This document shows, in pieces, positions 37,685 through 49,816 of a stretch of 60,000 nucleotides of DNA. Source of the stretch: Polytrichum commune (lineage: Eukaryota > Streptophyta > Polytrichopsida > Polytrichales > Polytrichaceae); the NCBI GenBank assembly GCA_950295325.1, contig OX485807.1, positions 31,841,666 through 31,901,665 of the forward strand, read 5' to 3'. Position numbers and translations under genes: made by a program. Position 1 is the stretch's first letter. Every line of letters starts with the position of its first letter. The notes beneath the pieces are model-generated. The model searched no databases. It was not told the origin of the DNA and saw nothing but the letters and a program-made list of their open reading frames with translations.

Positions 37685-38300
37685 TAAAACGAAATAACCA
37701 AATACGGTGTGTATAATCTGCAAAAGGAAAGGTGGTTCATGGGAACATGCCGTGCAGGGTGATCGCCGGCCAACATTCAAGCCCGTTATCCCTCCACTAC
37801 CCAAAGCGGGAAGTGTGCGCTGCTCGGTTACCCGCCTCACGCGGTGCCCTCCTCTCTAACACCCGCGCTGCCCAGCCCTCCGACTGGACCTCGCTGGTGA
37901 CTCCGGGTTTGGAGTGGGCAGGCCATCCACACGCGCCCGACGGCCCATACCCGGCGCCCCATGTCCACACCTCTCTGCCCCCACTCGGGTCACAGGCGGC
38001 CGCTACACCACCCAGCTATCTGTGAAGGCCCAAACCAGGGAATATAACGACGCTCCACACCCACGCTGCAACCCATATGGGTTCTGTTGGGCTCCTGTCA
38101 ACTCCCACGCTCCACCGCCTGTGTTGTTACCAGACTCTTGGGATTGTGAAGTGGAAGGAGGGTGCTTGCCCCTTCGGATCGATAGTGCGCGCCTGCAATT
38201 GTTAATGTTACTTTGCTGTCCGCCTCGTCTGTGTCTCATAGGATGAGGGAAATGTTGGGGTGTGGCCTTTACAGGCAATTGCATTGGCACCCTTGGCCGT
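37685..38300 (+). repeat. GC-rich dispersed repeat R, copy 1 (longest)
   Basis: A GC-rich block in AT-rich surroundings contains CATGCCGTGCAGGGTGATCG, CACGCGGTGCCCTCCTCTCT, CTCCGGGTTTGGAGTGGGCA and CCCATACCCGGCGCCCCATG. An inverted copy covering its left part (through about 38100) lies at 44402-44815. A truncated direct copy of its right part lies at about 46125-46425. Open frames through it have no protein similarity I recognise. The class (SINE, LTR fragment or other) is undetermined. Confidence 0.85.
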
Positions 38301-40740
38301 GCATTAGCAGGCGAGTGTTTTGTACTTGTTGGTTGGGTGTTTCTGTGTTTCGGTTACTCATTCCAGTGGAGGGCACTTGGCAACAACCCTCGTGAGCTTT
38401 TCTATCCATGCACATGACATTTCGTCCGATAGTTTATATTCGTGAGGAAACATGTTAGTTATGTTTTCATAATGGGTGGGAGGGTATGGATGTCGTGGTG
38501 CTACCGTAGCTCATCATTGTCCACTCTCCTCTCACCGGTTACTGACTAGATAACCAATGAAAGGAGAGTGGATGACAAGCTGCGGGCGTGGTGAGTTAGT
38601 CACCTACTCGAGTTGGGTACCAATCATAACCGATCGGTTCGTGCACATCATTTGAGAATTATGGATGATGTTGTTTCTACATGGGTGAAAATTGTAACGA
38701 GTTGTGGTATCTTTTCTGTTCTTGGAGGGTCAGTTAGTTGTGTTACATGTAGTTCATAGAATGGCAATCGATCGGTTGAGCATTCCTGCGCAGCCAAATG
38801 GAGATGCTCATTTTAATGAGTACAACCGCTAGTGGTAAGTTATGTCATGGGCCTTATGTGGTCACTCTTCTTGATTGAAATACTGTAATGTATTCTTCAC
38901 TATATTTATGGCATTGTCTTTAGTGATGGTCAATCCTAGGGCCCTAAATCCATAACATGGTAGCTAGTAAGATAAGATTGAACCCTTGAGTTTTCGAAGA
39001 TACTATGGACTGTATTAATATGTAATGCTAATTCATACAAGATTATCACTCATTTCACAATGTCAGTCATATGAGAGTTGAAGGCCTGGTTGGTGTCTTG
39101 TCTTGGGAAACATATTATTTCCTAAATGGTTTGGCTTGGTGATTTGGATGTTGGAGGAGCTCGTCCAACAAGTTTTGATTTACCATACTATGGTGGATGT
39201 TATAGATATTCTGGGAGCTTGTTGAATAGGTTTTGGTTTGGTTTGGTTTGGTTTAAGGGCCAATGGATGAGAATGAGAGGGAAAAAAAGAGGTGGTAAAC
39301 ATGAGATTGTGTGAGTTAGGGAGTATGAGAGGATTGGTGGAGGGGTCTGGTGTTGTGTGTACAATGATGTTCTTTCTGAAGTGAAAAAATATTTTCATGG
39401 CAAGTCCGTAGTGGATGTTATGGTTTAGAGTGCTCAACAAGTGTGCATGCTATTTTTTGTTTTCAAATTCTATTCTACCCATAATTGAATGATCTATTGT
39501 TTAAATTATAGTGCTTTGAATGTTATGAAAATGAATTTGTAAAGCTTATTACGAGTGTGCAACTTGATGTATATCAATTGGATGATTGATGAAATGTCTA
39601 TGCAGATACTGGTCGGAAAGGTTGGAGAATCCAATATTATGTATAGAGCACTAAAGGAAGGAAAACCAATTTTGAAGATTTCAATGGTATTGTGTAATTA
39701 TTTTATGTTTTGCACTCAAGATGTCTCAAATTGATATGTGGCAAGTGGGGTTTAAGGTCTTTGATATTCTGATATGCCAAAATTTGTGTTCTTTGATTGG
39801 AGCAGTAAATGAAAATTGGCATGTATCACAAGAGATCAACAAGGTTGTACAAGTAAATTTGACTAAGGCATGTACTGATGGTTTTGTTGGGCATTTTGAC
39901 ATGTTATTTCTTATACACCACTATTGCACTAGAATAGACAGAGCGAGAAATACACATGTTGAACAATGACTTACGCACTGTTGAGGATGAAGCTGCAAAA
40001 CTACATAAGCAACGTATAAGAGTGGCATCACTTTTGTTGGTTCTTTGCTATTTGTGTGGATTGTATATTAATAGATGTTAATGCTTTAGAGTTTCTTGGC
40101 TTAGAAAGGAACCTATGCAAGATATTCATTACATTTGAAAACTCCACTAAAAGGTGGCGGTAGCAGGTGAAGAGGCTTCATGCATGCTTTCTCATGAAGT
40201 TGGCATCTTTATTACAAATAAATAAAATTCCAATGAATAATTGTGAAGATTCCTAATTAACATTTTCAATGAGGCCAAAGTTGTTATTTCAATTATTGCC
40301 AATTTTAGTAGTGTTTAGTATATAAGTATTTGACATGTAAAGAGGGGATGTGTATGACTTCAGGTGGAGATCCTCAACGATGTGAAACTAGAGAGGAAGA
40401 GACGTGGCGATGTGACTTCCACAGTTGGTCAGCTCCTCATGAAGCTATTCTCATTTCCTGAGCACAAGTTCTAACTCTCAGACGGAAGTTATGTTTGCTT
40501 GGACATGGACCATATTGGAAACACCAAAAAATTACACGGGGTCCCTTCAATATTATGTTCTTTTGTGTGTAACATTTATTGCCATTCCTTGCCTTTATTT
40601 AGCACTAACTTGCTAACTGTAACTTCCTCTTTGTCGAGTTTCTCTAAGGTTTATTAGTGCAGTTGTGTTGTAGTTTCAGCCAGTGCCAATACTCTGAAAA
40701 ACCGTGTGATGATTTTTGTCTTCCACGTGGTCCTCTTGCA
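38301..40740. other. Gap between repeat R and SMC5 relic
   Basis: No gene is supported. A hairpin-forming pair, CCACTCTCCT with AGGAGAGTGG, lies at about 38521-38570. The segment at about 38590-38740, containing CATAACCGATCGG, is a diverged direct copy of about 45390-45540. Some decayed exons of the SMC5 relic may lie in 39.6-40.5 kb, for example VEILNDVKLERKRRGDV at about 40365-40420, but I could not confirm them. Confidence 0.45.
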
Positions 40741-40741
40741 G

Positions 40742-43700
40742 ATCAGAAAAAAGAGGATATTGCAGTCATTACAGGTTGAGGAGGACTGCACAAGTGTTGA
40801 AAGGCGGCTGAAACCTGAAATCACTCGATTAAATCAGAAGCGCAAGGCGAACATCCTTACGCTGAAGGTCTATGGTGATAGAACATAGTTTTCCAAGTTT
40901 CACTATATAGGTTGCAGAGGAGAAATCAAGTTCTCTGTCTAACATATGGCCTTGATACATGTCTTTCATACAGTGTCTAAGGATGCAACACAAGTTTGTT
41001 ATACATACCAAAAGCTATTGCATCATCATTGGCAGTTGGGTATTGTTCTTACATGTCATTGACATTAGTATTTGTTACTCATCTTGAAGTCCATTACTGG
41101 CGATAGGTGCAGATTGTTTTATGTAGACTATACATGAGAGCCAATCAATGTCAATATGACTTTGGGTGGAGCATGATTATTGCAAGATTTGTTGATGAAG
41201 GCAGGAAACAATCAAATGGAATATGCAGTGCAACATCTTACTACAATTGAAATGGACTTAAAGGCAATATCACACTTTTCCATTTTAGTCTTGAGAAAAC
41301 TGGTTTGTTTTAGGAATTTGTTGTCAGTGGAATAGTGGATGATTTTACTTTGGGCTGAGTCTTCAATGTTGAATTGACAAGCATATACATTTGAAATTCA
41401 ATGGTAATACTTATTCTTTGAGTTGAGTCTTACCACCTGAGGAGTCCACATCTAAGCAAGGCCTTAAATGTGGTGAGTTTTAGGGTTTCCATATTTGATC
41501 TTTGAGCCTGTTGATTTCATCAGGTAGCTTGTGTTCTTCTCGTGCACCCACAGACATGGATGATCTGGTTTTTAAACTCTCATCAAGTTGGAATAATAAG
41601 TCTTGTTCTGAGTAGTTTAGTCAGGTTCGCCAGGTGTTTTTTTATTAATAAAGTTGTTCCTCCAGCGCCAGCAGGTTCTGAATATCATTTGTGGGCATCA
41701 TACATCTACAAGTAAGAGAGCTAGACATGGAGTTTAAGTCTCAGGAGCAAGTTGCACTGGACGCTCAAAGAGAGCATGATTAAAGTCATTCAACATCACA
41801 ATGTCGAATTTGCCGAAGTGACAGTAGCATATGACCAAATATTGTCAGCTAAGTCCTTTTCAGTCTTTGCCAATGAGGTTACTTCTTTGAATTTGTCAGG
41901 AATTCGTTGTATGAACATGTTTTAGGAATGCTATGCTTACCTTTTGACTATTTGCCACATGTTTAGTTAGAAAATAGTTTTGCATCCAGTGCAATATTCT
42001 GAAGATAGTTGCAACTTGTGATTTGCATGTTACAAAGCTATGGTCCAAAGTTCTGGATCATACTGAGAGAGTTACAATAGACTCTTTGAAATTGAGACCA
42101 GAATTGCCCCCCCTGATTATCAATACCAGAGTGGCAGCCTCACATTACAGCTGTAACCTGAAATGGAAGTGATCTATCACTTGATGTGTGTTGTGCTGCT
42201 GTTATGCAAAACAGGCAAGAGGGAAACAGAAAAGTATAGAGATGAGTTGCTTTGAGCTAAAGAAGCTGCATAGTAAGTTGCGGAAATTACCCCACAGCTA
42301 CAAGAATTGTTCAGAGAGGTATTAAAATGCTGGGATGTTTTCAGTTACATAAGTCATGTCCTTCATTAAAGTTAGGCAAAAAGCACCACAAAGAGGGACC
42401 AAGCTTGTTAGTATAGGTTTTAGCATGTGTTTGACTCTGTCAATGATGTAAACCACATGTGAAGATCAAAGCATCTCAGCATGTTCTGTGTAGATGCCAA
42501 ATACAGTTGAAGACTTGGAGGAAGAAATTCACGACACATTGGCAGAGGCAAATGTTGTTCTATGTAACTATCTCTTGAGGAATTTGAGCGGCGGTGTGAG
42601 GAGGTCCTCTATCCTATCTAAAAAAAAACAAATATTTTGCCTTAAATCATATTCTAATTCCTTGAAGGTAAACCAATATATTGCAGGTGTTCCTGTTTTC
42701 TCATGTTGACCTTCCTGGTGTACAGTTTAGGAGTGATTTTATCTCAGGGAGTGCACTATTCATTAAAACCAAGCATCACGTGCGTGCATGCCCCTTATTA
42801 AAATACCCCTGTATACATTTTATTTTTGCTAAAATCAAGCAATATACTTACAAATTTCATTGCTTCAAAATACATTTCCATACATACACAAGGGTCCAAA
42901 AACAAATACAGAAATTGTATATAACATGTGTACAAATGTTTGGAAATGCAAAAATATGGCCCTATTATATGTATAATATCAAATCATGGATTTTTAGTTA
43001 TAAAGTCGTTACTTAGTGGATGAAAAAACACATGATTCTTGGTCCAGGTCTGACTTGAACGCGTAAACGCGTAAATGCGTACTTTACATATATTTTTCTA
43101 TAGCCTCATGTATATCTACTTCTTGCTTAATAGCAATATGTCTCTTGTACGTACATTTTGTACATGCTTGTTTTAAATAATACCCCTTTTGTGCACCCAC
43201 GTGTATAAATACAGTACTTGAACAGTGCACTCCCTGGGGATTTTATTTGGCCATCCTTTGTAAATACTGATTGTTAGCAAGTCCCAGATCATAGAGTGAC
43301 CTCTAGGTTGAACCATGTTCATGACTTCATTAATTTCTGGATAATTGGGCATGGTATCAATGTACTACACCGATCACACCTATTACTGTGACCCACAATA
43401 ATTTTTGACATTACCATGATAATTATGGTCGATGTAACTAACTTGACCCACGCCATTTTTGAGCACACAGTATCATATGTTTAGAATTAGGAAAATGGAA
43501 TTAATAATAGTTACATTCACATGGAATATTGTGACAATGTCAAACATTTTTCTCTGTAAGAAAATGCCACCTCACTTCCACTAATAGTAGATTTTAGGAT
43601 AACCTCCACCAAAACCAAACTACTTGCTTCTCCACCTCAAATCCTATGACCCATATTGCGACATTGTTCCAAGTTGAGGGCACATAACCCTAAAGTCTTA

Positions 43701-44165
43701 TAAAGTTAAGCTCAAAATTATTGTGGGTCACCCTAATTTGCAACCCACATATAAAAGCACAGTGGGTCACAGTATTTTCTACCCACTTAACTTTCAGCTC
43801 ACAGTAATAGGTTTGATCAGTGAGTTGTATGTGGTAACGCTGAACATGAAGGCCTTACCTGTTGGCCAAAATGCTACTAGTTTGTAGAGTGAGTGCATGT
43901 GATGGGAAATATTAGTTGATGACCTCCACCAGATTCACAGAACTCTGCCCTTAATGTACTGACTTCGCAACTCTAGTGTTTGCAGCTTGTTGTTGGTATG
44001 TTTGTCATGCTTGTGTAGGAATTCTCCACACTACATTCTTCTGTGCACTAACTCATTCACCACGTTAAGTCATTCGATGGATCCACAGATTGCGAATTTG
44101 GAAACTGATCTGGAGGCAGAGAAGATTGAACTGGAAGCTTGCCTGGCAGAGATCGAATCCATCAT
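40742..44165 (+). pseudogene. SMC5-like pseudogene, intron-containing relic
   Basis: SMC5 is a coiled-coil ATPase of the SMC5/6 DNA-repair complex. Pieces in family order are: IRKKRILQSLQVEED, RRLKPEITRLNQKRKANIL (40742-40867, with flanking AG and GT); VRELDMEFKSQEQVALDAQR (about 41712-41783); EKYRDELL, stop, AKEAA, two stops, VAEITPQLQELFRE then GT (about 42230-42318); MPNTVEDLEEEIHDTLAEAN then VLCNY (from 42494), which changes frame to LEEFERRCEEVLYPI; and LETDLEAEKIELEACLAEIE (about 44090-44165). Splice-like boundaries remain, so it came from a duplicated gene rather than a retrocopy. The ATP-binding N- and C-terminal heads were not found. Stops and a frameshift exclude function. The coiled-coil identity makes SMC5 likely rather than certain; the PNTVEDLEEEI segment is the most diagnostic. 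Confidence 0.75.
42743..43238. mobile_element. hAT-like non-autonomous element, 496 bp
   Basis: It is flanked by a perfect 8-bp duplication, GATTTTAT (42735-42742 and 43239-43246), diagnostic of the hAT superfamily. Ends are CTCAGGGAGTGCACTATTCA on the left and, inverted, TGAACAGTGCACTCCCTGGG on the right, two mismatches over 20 bp. It has no transposase. The interior has an odd GCGTAAACGCGTAAATGCGT stretch near 43060. It is inserted in an intron position of the SMC5 relic. Confidence 0.9.
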
Positions 44166-44401
44166 GCTAAATATTAGGGTTGCTACTCATCTAACCTCTA
44201 GAGAATGGTTCGAACAAGCCTGGATCATTACAAGTCATGAAGGAGTGAAATTGAGTTCTGTTGAATTGACTGACCCAAGATGTCAAGGATAAGCTTTAAT
44301 GGCCAACAGCTTGAAAGAAGAAAGAGAAGAAGTAGATTTTATCTCATTGTATTGTTCTTCTTCTGTGGGTGGAATGTATCAAGTACATTTGTCTACAATG
44401 A

Positions 44402-44815
44402 GTTGACAAGAGCCCAACAAAACCCATATGGGATGCACCGTAGGTGTAGAGCGTCATTATACTGCCTGGTTTGGGCATTAACGAACAGCTGGGCGGTGTA
44501 GCGGCCGCCTGTGACCCAAGTGGGGGCAGAGAGGTGTGGACATGGGGCGCCGGGTATGGGCCGCTGCCTGCGTGTGGAAGGCCTGCCCACTCCAAACCCG
44601 GAGTCACCAACGAGGTCCTGTCGCAGGGTTGGGCAGCGCTGGTGTTAGAGAGGAGGGCACCGCGTGAGGCGGGCAACCGAGCAGCGCACACTTCCCGCTC
44701 TGGGTAGTGGAGGGATAACGGGCTTGAATGTTGGCCGGCGATCACCCTGCACGGCATGCTCCCATGAACCACCTTTCCTTTTGCAGGTTGCACACCCTAT
44801 TTGGTTATTTCGTTC
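44402..44815 (-). repeat. GC-rich dispersed repeat R, copy 2 (inverted)
   Basis: This is the reverse complement of about 37690-38105, with only scattered substitutions over its full length. At its right side the shared sequence continues through CCTTTCCTTTTGCAG into a TTTGGTTATTTCGTT motif, which therefore belongs to the repeat. It lacks the part of copy 1 to the right of about 38105. With copy 1 it forms a large inverted repeat around the SMC5 relic. Confidence 0.88.
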
Positions 44816-44989
44816 GTATGGGATGCATACGCTTCAAGATGTGAGAAATCAATCAGTGAGCTTGAGGCATCAACAGGTACTTGAGACAACATGTATAGAT
44901 TCGCTGAACTAGGTAGGACACTGATGGATAATGCTGCTACTGCCCATTGTGATCCACCACTAAGGATTAACCTCCCGCTAGTTCTGATC

Positions 44990-45150
44990 TGGAAGTAATT
45001 TAGGGTTGCCTGCAGAATTGACCTCAAATTCAAACAACAATCTCTTGAGTGACATAACTTCCTCACCGGCAGCTTAACAGAGTGGCCATCTTAGTATAAT
45101 ATGCAGCTAAAATGGATGCTACAGGCTAGTACTTACAGTGAGAAAATCAA
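44990..45150 (+). pseudogene. Unidentified decayed segment, copy 2
   Basis: Aligns with 35735-35880: GGTTGCCTGCA, a CTCAAA-CAA-AATCT block, the CTTCCTC-GGCAGCT block, AGAGTGGCCA and GATGCTACAGGCTAGTACT all have counterparts in order. One frame reads GLPAELTSNSNNNLLSDITS then a stop, matching GLPASSKTSNNYLFSRF of copy 1. It has more stops than copy 1. Confidence 0.5.
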
Positions 45151-45199
45151 ATCAGTACTGATGAGCCCCGTGAGCTCGTCACATAGCAACCTAAAGAGA

Positions 45200-48100
45200 T
45201 TCACCACAGATGACACACCAAGCTACCAGCCAAGGCTAATCCCCAAACTATCGTCAATAGAAAGCAAGAGAAGGTCCAAACTAAGGTAGATGTGCATAAA
45301 TTTGATTGTTCATAAAACAGTAGCATATAAGATAGACATGCTTTGAATTGTTATTTGTCCATGTCTGCTATAATCTAGAGAATGGCCCATCGAGAGTCAT
45401 TCACCACCTCGAGTTGGTTATCAGTCATAACCGATCAGCTTGTAAACAAAATCTAAAAATTATGAAAGATTTTGTCCCTTCATGGATGACAAGTTCTGAT
45501 GTACCCCTTTTGCTCTTGGATGAGAAATTGGTTATGAAGTACGTCTTTGATTCACAAACTTGAAGTTTTGATCCACCCATTAATATGAATGGACAAGTAA
45601 CTTAAGGTTCAATTGTAGAGCAACTTGGAGTCCGCCTCAAATTGATATAATATTCCATAGGTGAATCATGATCAAGGACCTATAACTTGGTCACATAAAC
45701 TATGCCCCCTCCCACCCCCCCCCCCCCTCTTTCCCAAATTAATTATGTTCACTATTGAACCTAGAATAGTAAACAATTCTTGAACACAAAATCTATTTTC
45801 TTTTTAACACGTGTCCTTTTGGTGTTCATTCTTAGATCCACACCTAACCATAAAACACCCAAATATAGGTGTCCATTTCAAACAAATAATTCATTTAGGT
45901 CCGCTTACTTTAAATTAATATGACTTTCAAATAAACCATGTGGACGTAGAGTACTTCTAGGAAGACATGCAATTAGTGCAACATGATTAACAAATCCAAA
46001 TTGTGCCCATGCATGATACACCTCATAAACTCTAGAGCTCTTATTCAATAACAAACTAAAAGTTCTTGCGCTCAATAAGTGGTCATATACGTTCCCCCAA
46101 TCATGTTGACTCACATGTTGACTTAGGTTACAGGTGGCCGCAACACCACCCAGATGCCTGTGATGGAGCAAACCTGGCCCTGTACACCTGCTTTACACCA
46201 TCCACTTCAATCCATATGGGTTCTGTCTGAGACTCCCATGCACGCCCTACTACCTTGTTAGAAGCTTAGCAACAGACTCTTCGGATTCCAAAATGGAAGA
46301 GGATGCTTGCACTTTTGTGCCCGCGCAAGTTTTTATCTACTGCACCGTCAGCCTCAGTGGGAAATATATGAGGGTAATGCTGGGGTGGTGTGTCACTGTT
46401 ATAGGCAGCTCACTGAAACCTCAGCTTGTTGTTGTTGTGGTGGGAATCCTGTGAGTAATCATCATGTGTGTATTTGTCTTTGCAACTAGACTCGCATATG
46501 ACGTATCCATCATCTCGGGAGTGCATCACCAGGTTCTTTGTGCTGTTCGCAGGTGCACTGGTGATGTTCTTGTGTATAATGTCACATATGTGATATTTTC
46601 ACATATTTGATATATCACAAACGTGTATAATGTCATGTATTTTCACATATTTTCACATCGAGATGGAGCTGCTCATTCAGATCAGTGGGGTGTAAGTACT
46701 CTCCTTTTCAGTCTACAACATACTAAGGCGTGGCCTCGGAGGACCCTCAATTGGTGAGTGGAAATGAAATGTTCCTTACTAATTTGATTTCCATCCATGG
46801 ACCCATGCAACCGAGAGTCTCATGAGTAGATCTCATTAGAGTGGGAAATCGAAAAAAATGGACCTTTAAATTGAACCCTTTAGGTTACAAATGCCCCGCC
46901 AAACCAATGACCGTTGTAGGTTACAAATGTTTTTGATTGGATCGAATTTAGAGCAATGTGCCATTGTACATTCAACTTGTGGTTTTTCTCTCAAGTTGGA
47001 AGTGAGCATATTATCATAAATATTTGTTGGTGATCGTGAGTTGAATTGCGGTCATACGAAAGTTTCAAGTTCATTGAAATACACCATATCATGGTAGTAA
47101 AGAGTTAAGTGTTTGGTTTTGAAACGGCTTGCTTATGTGGTTGAAGGCAAGTTAAACAATACCACTTTAGGACCTACCTACCAACTTGCAACCCATCCTC
47201 TAAAACAAGCCCCATTCCATCCATCCCATGAACTCATCTAGAATTTGTTATTGGATGAGCTTAAGTAAACATCACGAATTCCAACCTTATTATTTGATCT
47301 TCTACAAAGTCATATACATGTATACTAAACATTACATCGTAAGTGTTAAAGGTCTAAGAACTTCCGATTGCACTACACTGTGAGGGTCATGCATGATATT
47401 CTCTATGTTTTACATGAAGTTCTCAATGTCACATAACATTATTCAAATGCATTTGGCTAGTTTTTAAGCCTAGGAATGGGGACAATCACCATCTCAAATC
47501 ATGTTGGCGAGTCGTATCTTCATTGGACATGAGCAGGACGATTATATATTTTCGTTAGTTACTCGTCACCCTCGCGACATGATAATGCTATCCATGATGT
47601 TGTACACTTGTCACCTTGCTACGGGATGTTGCGGGGCTCCTTGAATACAATAACTAGTACATACTATGCACTCATGGGGAATAAAATGGCACTACTCAAG
47701 TTGATGTTTCAGTGTGATTGGTCATTTCTTTGTGATTGTAGAGGAAATGGAGGATGCAGAAATGAATTTTGGATTTTATAACAGAGCTTGAAAACCTTGA
47801 ACCGTGATGCTTTTGTAAATAGAAAGGGCAGAATGCCTGGTAAATATTGTTGTGCATCTTCAAATTTATGTTGATTGCATGAGAATATTGGAAGATGATG
47901 CAATGCATGATTCATGTCGTATTTTATATCACTTTCACTAGGGGGTAAGTTACAAGTAGTGGTAGTCGGCTAATTTTTGCATAGGGGCTCAAGCCATTGA
48001 GAAGCGTCACGCCATGATTGTAGAAAATGCAAGATAACCAAGCACTTCTGCTCCATTTGCCTGAAATCTCCCAACATGTTTAATGCACATTAGATGCTGA

Positions 48101-49250
48101 TCGTAGCGAGTTAATGTCACTGAAGATATGTCAACCTACTATGGGCACTTCCAACTCCACATACAAATCTGACCTTGGATTGGCTCAAGAATTGACTCAT
48201 CTATATACCGACGTTATAAATCACAAACTTCAATCTCTTTGTACGACATGTCTTTCCGATGTCAATTCTTAGCTACATCCCTTGCAATATGATATTTAAC
48301 TCAGGCGTCCGTCTACAAATAGTAACCACATTAGGTCCACATACCTTAATGGAAGAATGTATGTCCAGGATGTGAACTTTTAAACGTGATAAGTTTCCTC
48401 TATGTTTCTTTTTTACGACCACCTATGACTAGCAGCAACATTCTACAGCTGATTGCTGTACTGAGGGCTTTGAATCTGTGATGGAAAACAGAGCTCGTGA
48501 GAATGTTAACTGACAATTAATGTAATCCAAGGGCATTCACATAGCCCTCACAAGTATGTGTCGCAAGTTGAATGGAACCTGATGAAAGCCTTCACCACAG
48601 ATTAAGCTTCACATCCTCTAATTGCTTGTAGACAGAATTAAACCTGGTGATCAGAAAACAATCAAAACAAGCATGGATCATGTAGGTGAAATGTGGCTCG
48701 CAAGCGGACTGGCTATTTAGTAATTCATACCGTGACCATGCAAGCTTTGACCCAAGCAGAGATGTCCAATTGGAAAGGAATGTCCCAATATTACACATGA
48801 ACACATGGCCTTGCTCCGAGCACTGACGTTGAGCAGGCGAGTACAAAACTTGAATGAAATTGAGATTTATTGTAGCGGCTGGAATCGAGCTACCAAAAGA
48901 ATGATGTTATGTGTACACCAAAACCGACCTCAGCCAGTCACACATGATGATGCATGTGCCAACTGCGCAGAGTGCCGACAATTTTCTCCTACTTTGCATC
49001 AGGGTTGCATCTGAAGTAGCCTGTCCTACAAACTAGTAAGACTCATGTCAAACATGAACCACACCTGTCTTAACTTGATTGACCCAGTACTGAGAAATTA
49101 AATAATGTTCGGAAGAATAACCTCAGGGCATCTCTCCGAAACATCATGACACACAAGGATTATTGGACAGAACTCAATTACAACGAGTGTAGCTCCGGAG
49201 AAGAATTAGGCTGAATGCTATGAAAGAGCTGTTGAATATGGGAGCGAGTC
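45200..49250. other. Intergenic without genes, holding a repeat R fragment
   Basis: About 4 kb with no intact coding signal. The part at 45390-45540 is a diverged copy of 38590-38740. A run of 13 C lies at 45715-45727. The part at 46550-46660 is built from CACATATTT and TATAATGTCA units. Short minus-strand open frames at 47.7-47.9 and 48.6-48.85 kb show no family motif. Confidence 0.5.
46125..46425 (+). repeat. GC-rich dispersed repeat R, copy 3 (truncated, diverged)
   Basis: Matches about 37985-38290 of copy 1: a GGTTACAGGTGGCCGC start, CACCACCCAG, CATATGGGTTCTGT, GACTCTT, a GAGGATGCTTGC or GAGGGTGCTTGC block, and the GGTAATGCTGGGGTG or GGAAATGTTGGGGTG end with TATAGGCAG. It is much more diverged than copy 2, so it is an older insertion. 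Confidence 0.75.
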
Positions 49251-49253
49251 ATT

Positions 49254-49694
49254 CTACAATGTGATCTTGGCGACCAGGATTGGGCCGCAGAGAATTTTCA
49301 CAACTCCCTCTGCCACATCCTCCACGAGGTCCAGGGCCAAGTGCTTCACTCCGGCGATGATGTGGGCGAGCTTGAGGAGGTGCAGGCTCAGCTTCACCTT
49401 CACCTGCTTGCCCTTCTTGTTGATCAGCGACACCTCGCAGTTGAGAAGCTCAAGCACGTTCACTTTCACTTCGATGGGACCGACGGTCGTCAACTTGTGA
49501 TTCTTGCAGTGCACTGGCTTGTGCACCTTGCCAGCTGAGATCTCGATGCTCAGGTCCACGTCGATGTTGCATTTGTTGTTAACATCCACCTCCAATTTCA
49601 CGGGCACTGTGAGCAGGGAATCTCCAGGACGGGTGGCCTCCGCCATGCACAATGCGGCCGCCACAAGTCCAAGTACAAACAGAATCTGCGCCAT
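49254..49694 (-). CDS. Small secreted protein of unknown family
   Basis: An intronless 146-residue protein starting at ATG 49694. Residues 1-20 (MAQILFVLGLVAAALCMAEA) form a textbook signal peptide with a likely cut before TRPG, so it should enter the secretory pathway. The mature part is rich in Val, Leu and Lys. It begins with alternating hydrophobic/charged residues suggesting beta strands (VPVKLEVDVNNKCNIDVDLS) and ends in a more helical, hydrophobic half (about 104-135). Mature cysteines are at 42, 63, 86 and 136, enough for two disulfides. I do not recognise the family. A TATA box lies about 125 bp upstream of the start. GC content and codon use are clearly gene-like compared with the surrounding AT-rich DNA, which supports a real gene. 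Confidence 0.82.
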   Translation of the reverse strand: MAQILFVLGLVAAALCMAEATRPGDSLLTVPVKLEVDVNNKCNIDVDLSIEISAGKVHKPVHCKNHKLTTVGPIEVKVNVLELLNCEVSLINKKGKQVKVKLSLHLLKLAHIIAGVKHLALDLVEDVAEGVVKILCGPILVAKITL

Positions 49695-49816
49695 GGCGGA
49701 CGTGGTGATGCTCGGATCTGCTTATTGCGACACGCAAGGTACTTGAAGGACAAGGGGGAGATTGGGATGTAGTCAGAGAAGTGATGAGAAGTGAGGAAAC
49801 AGGTACACACGGTGGG

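Noticed and set aside
37732-38246. Pro/Arg-rich open frames in repeat R
   Set aside because: The same region is a dispersed repeat, several frames are open because it is GC-rich, and none shows a known domain.
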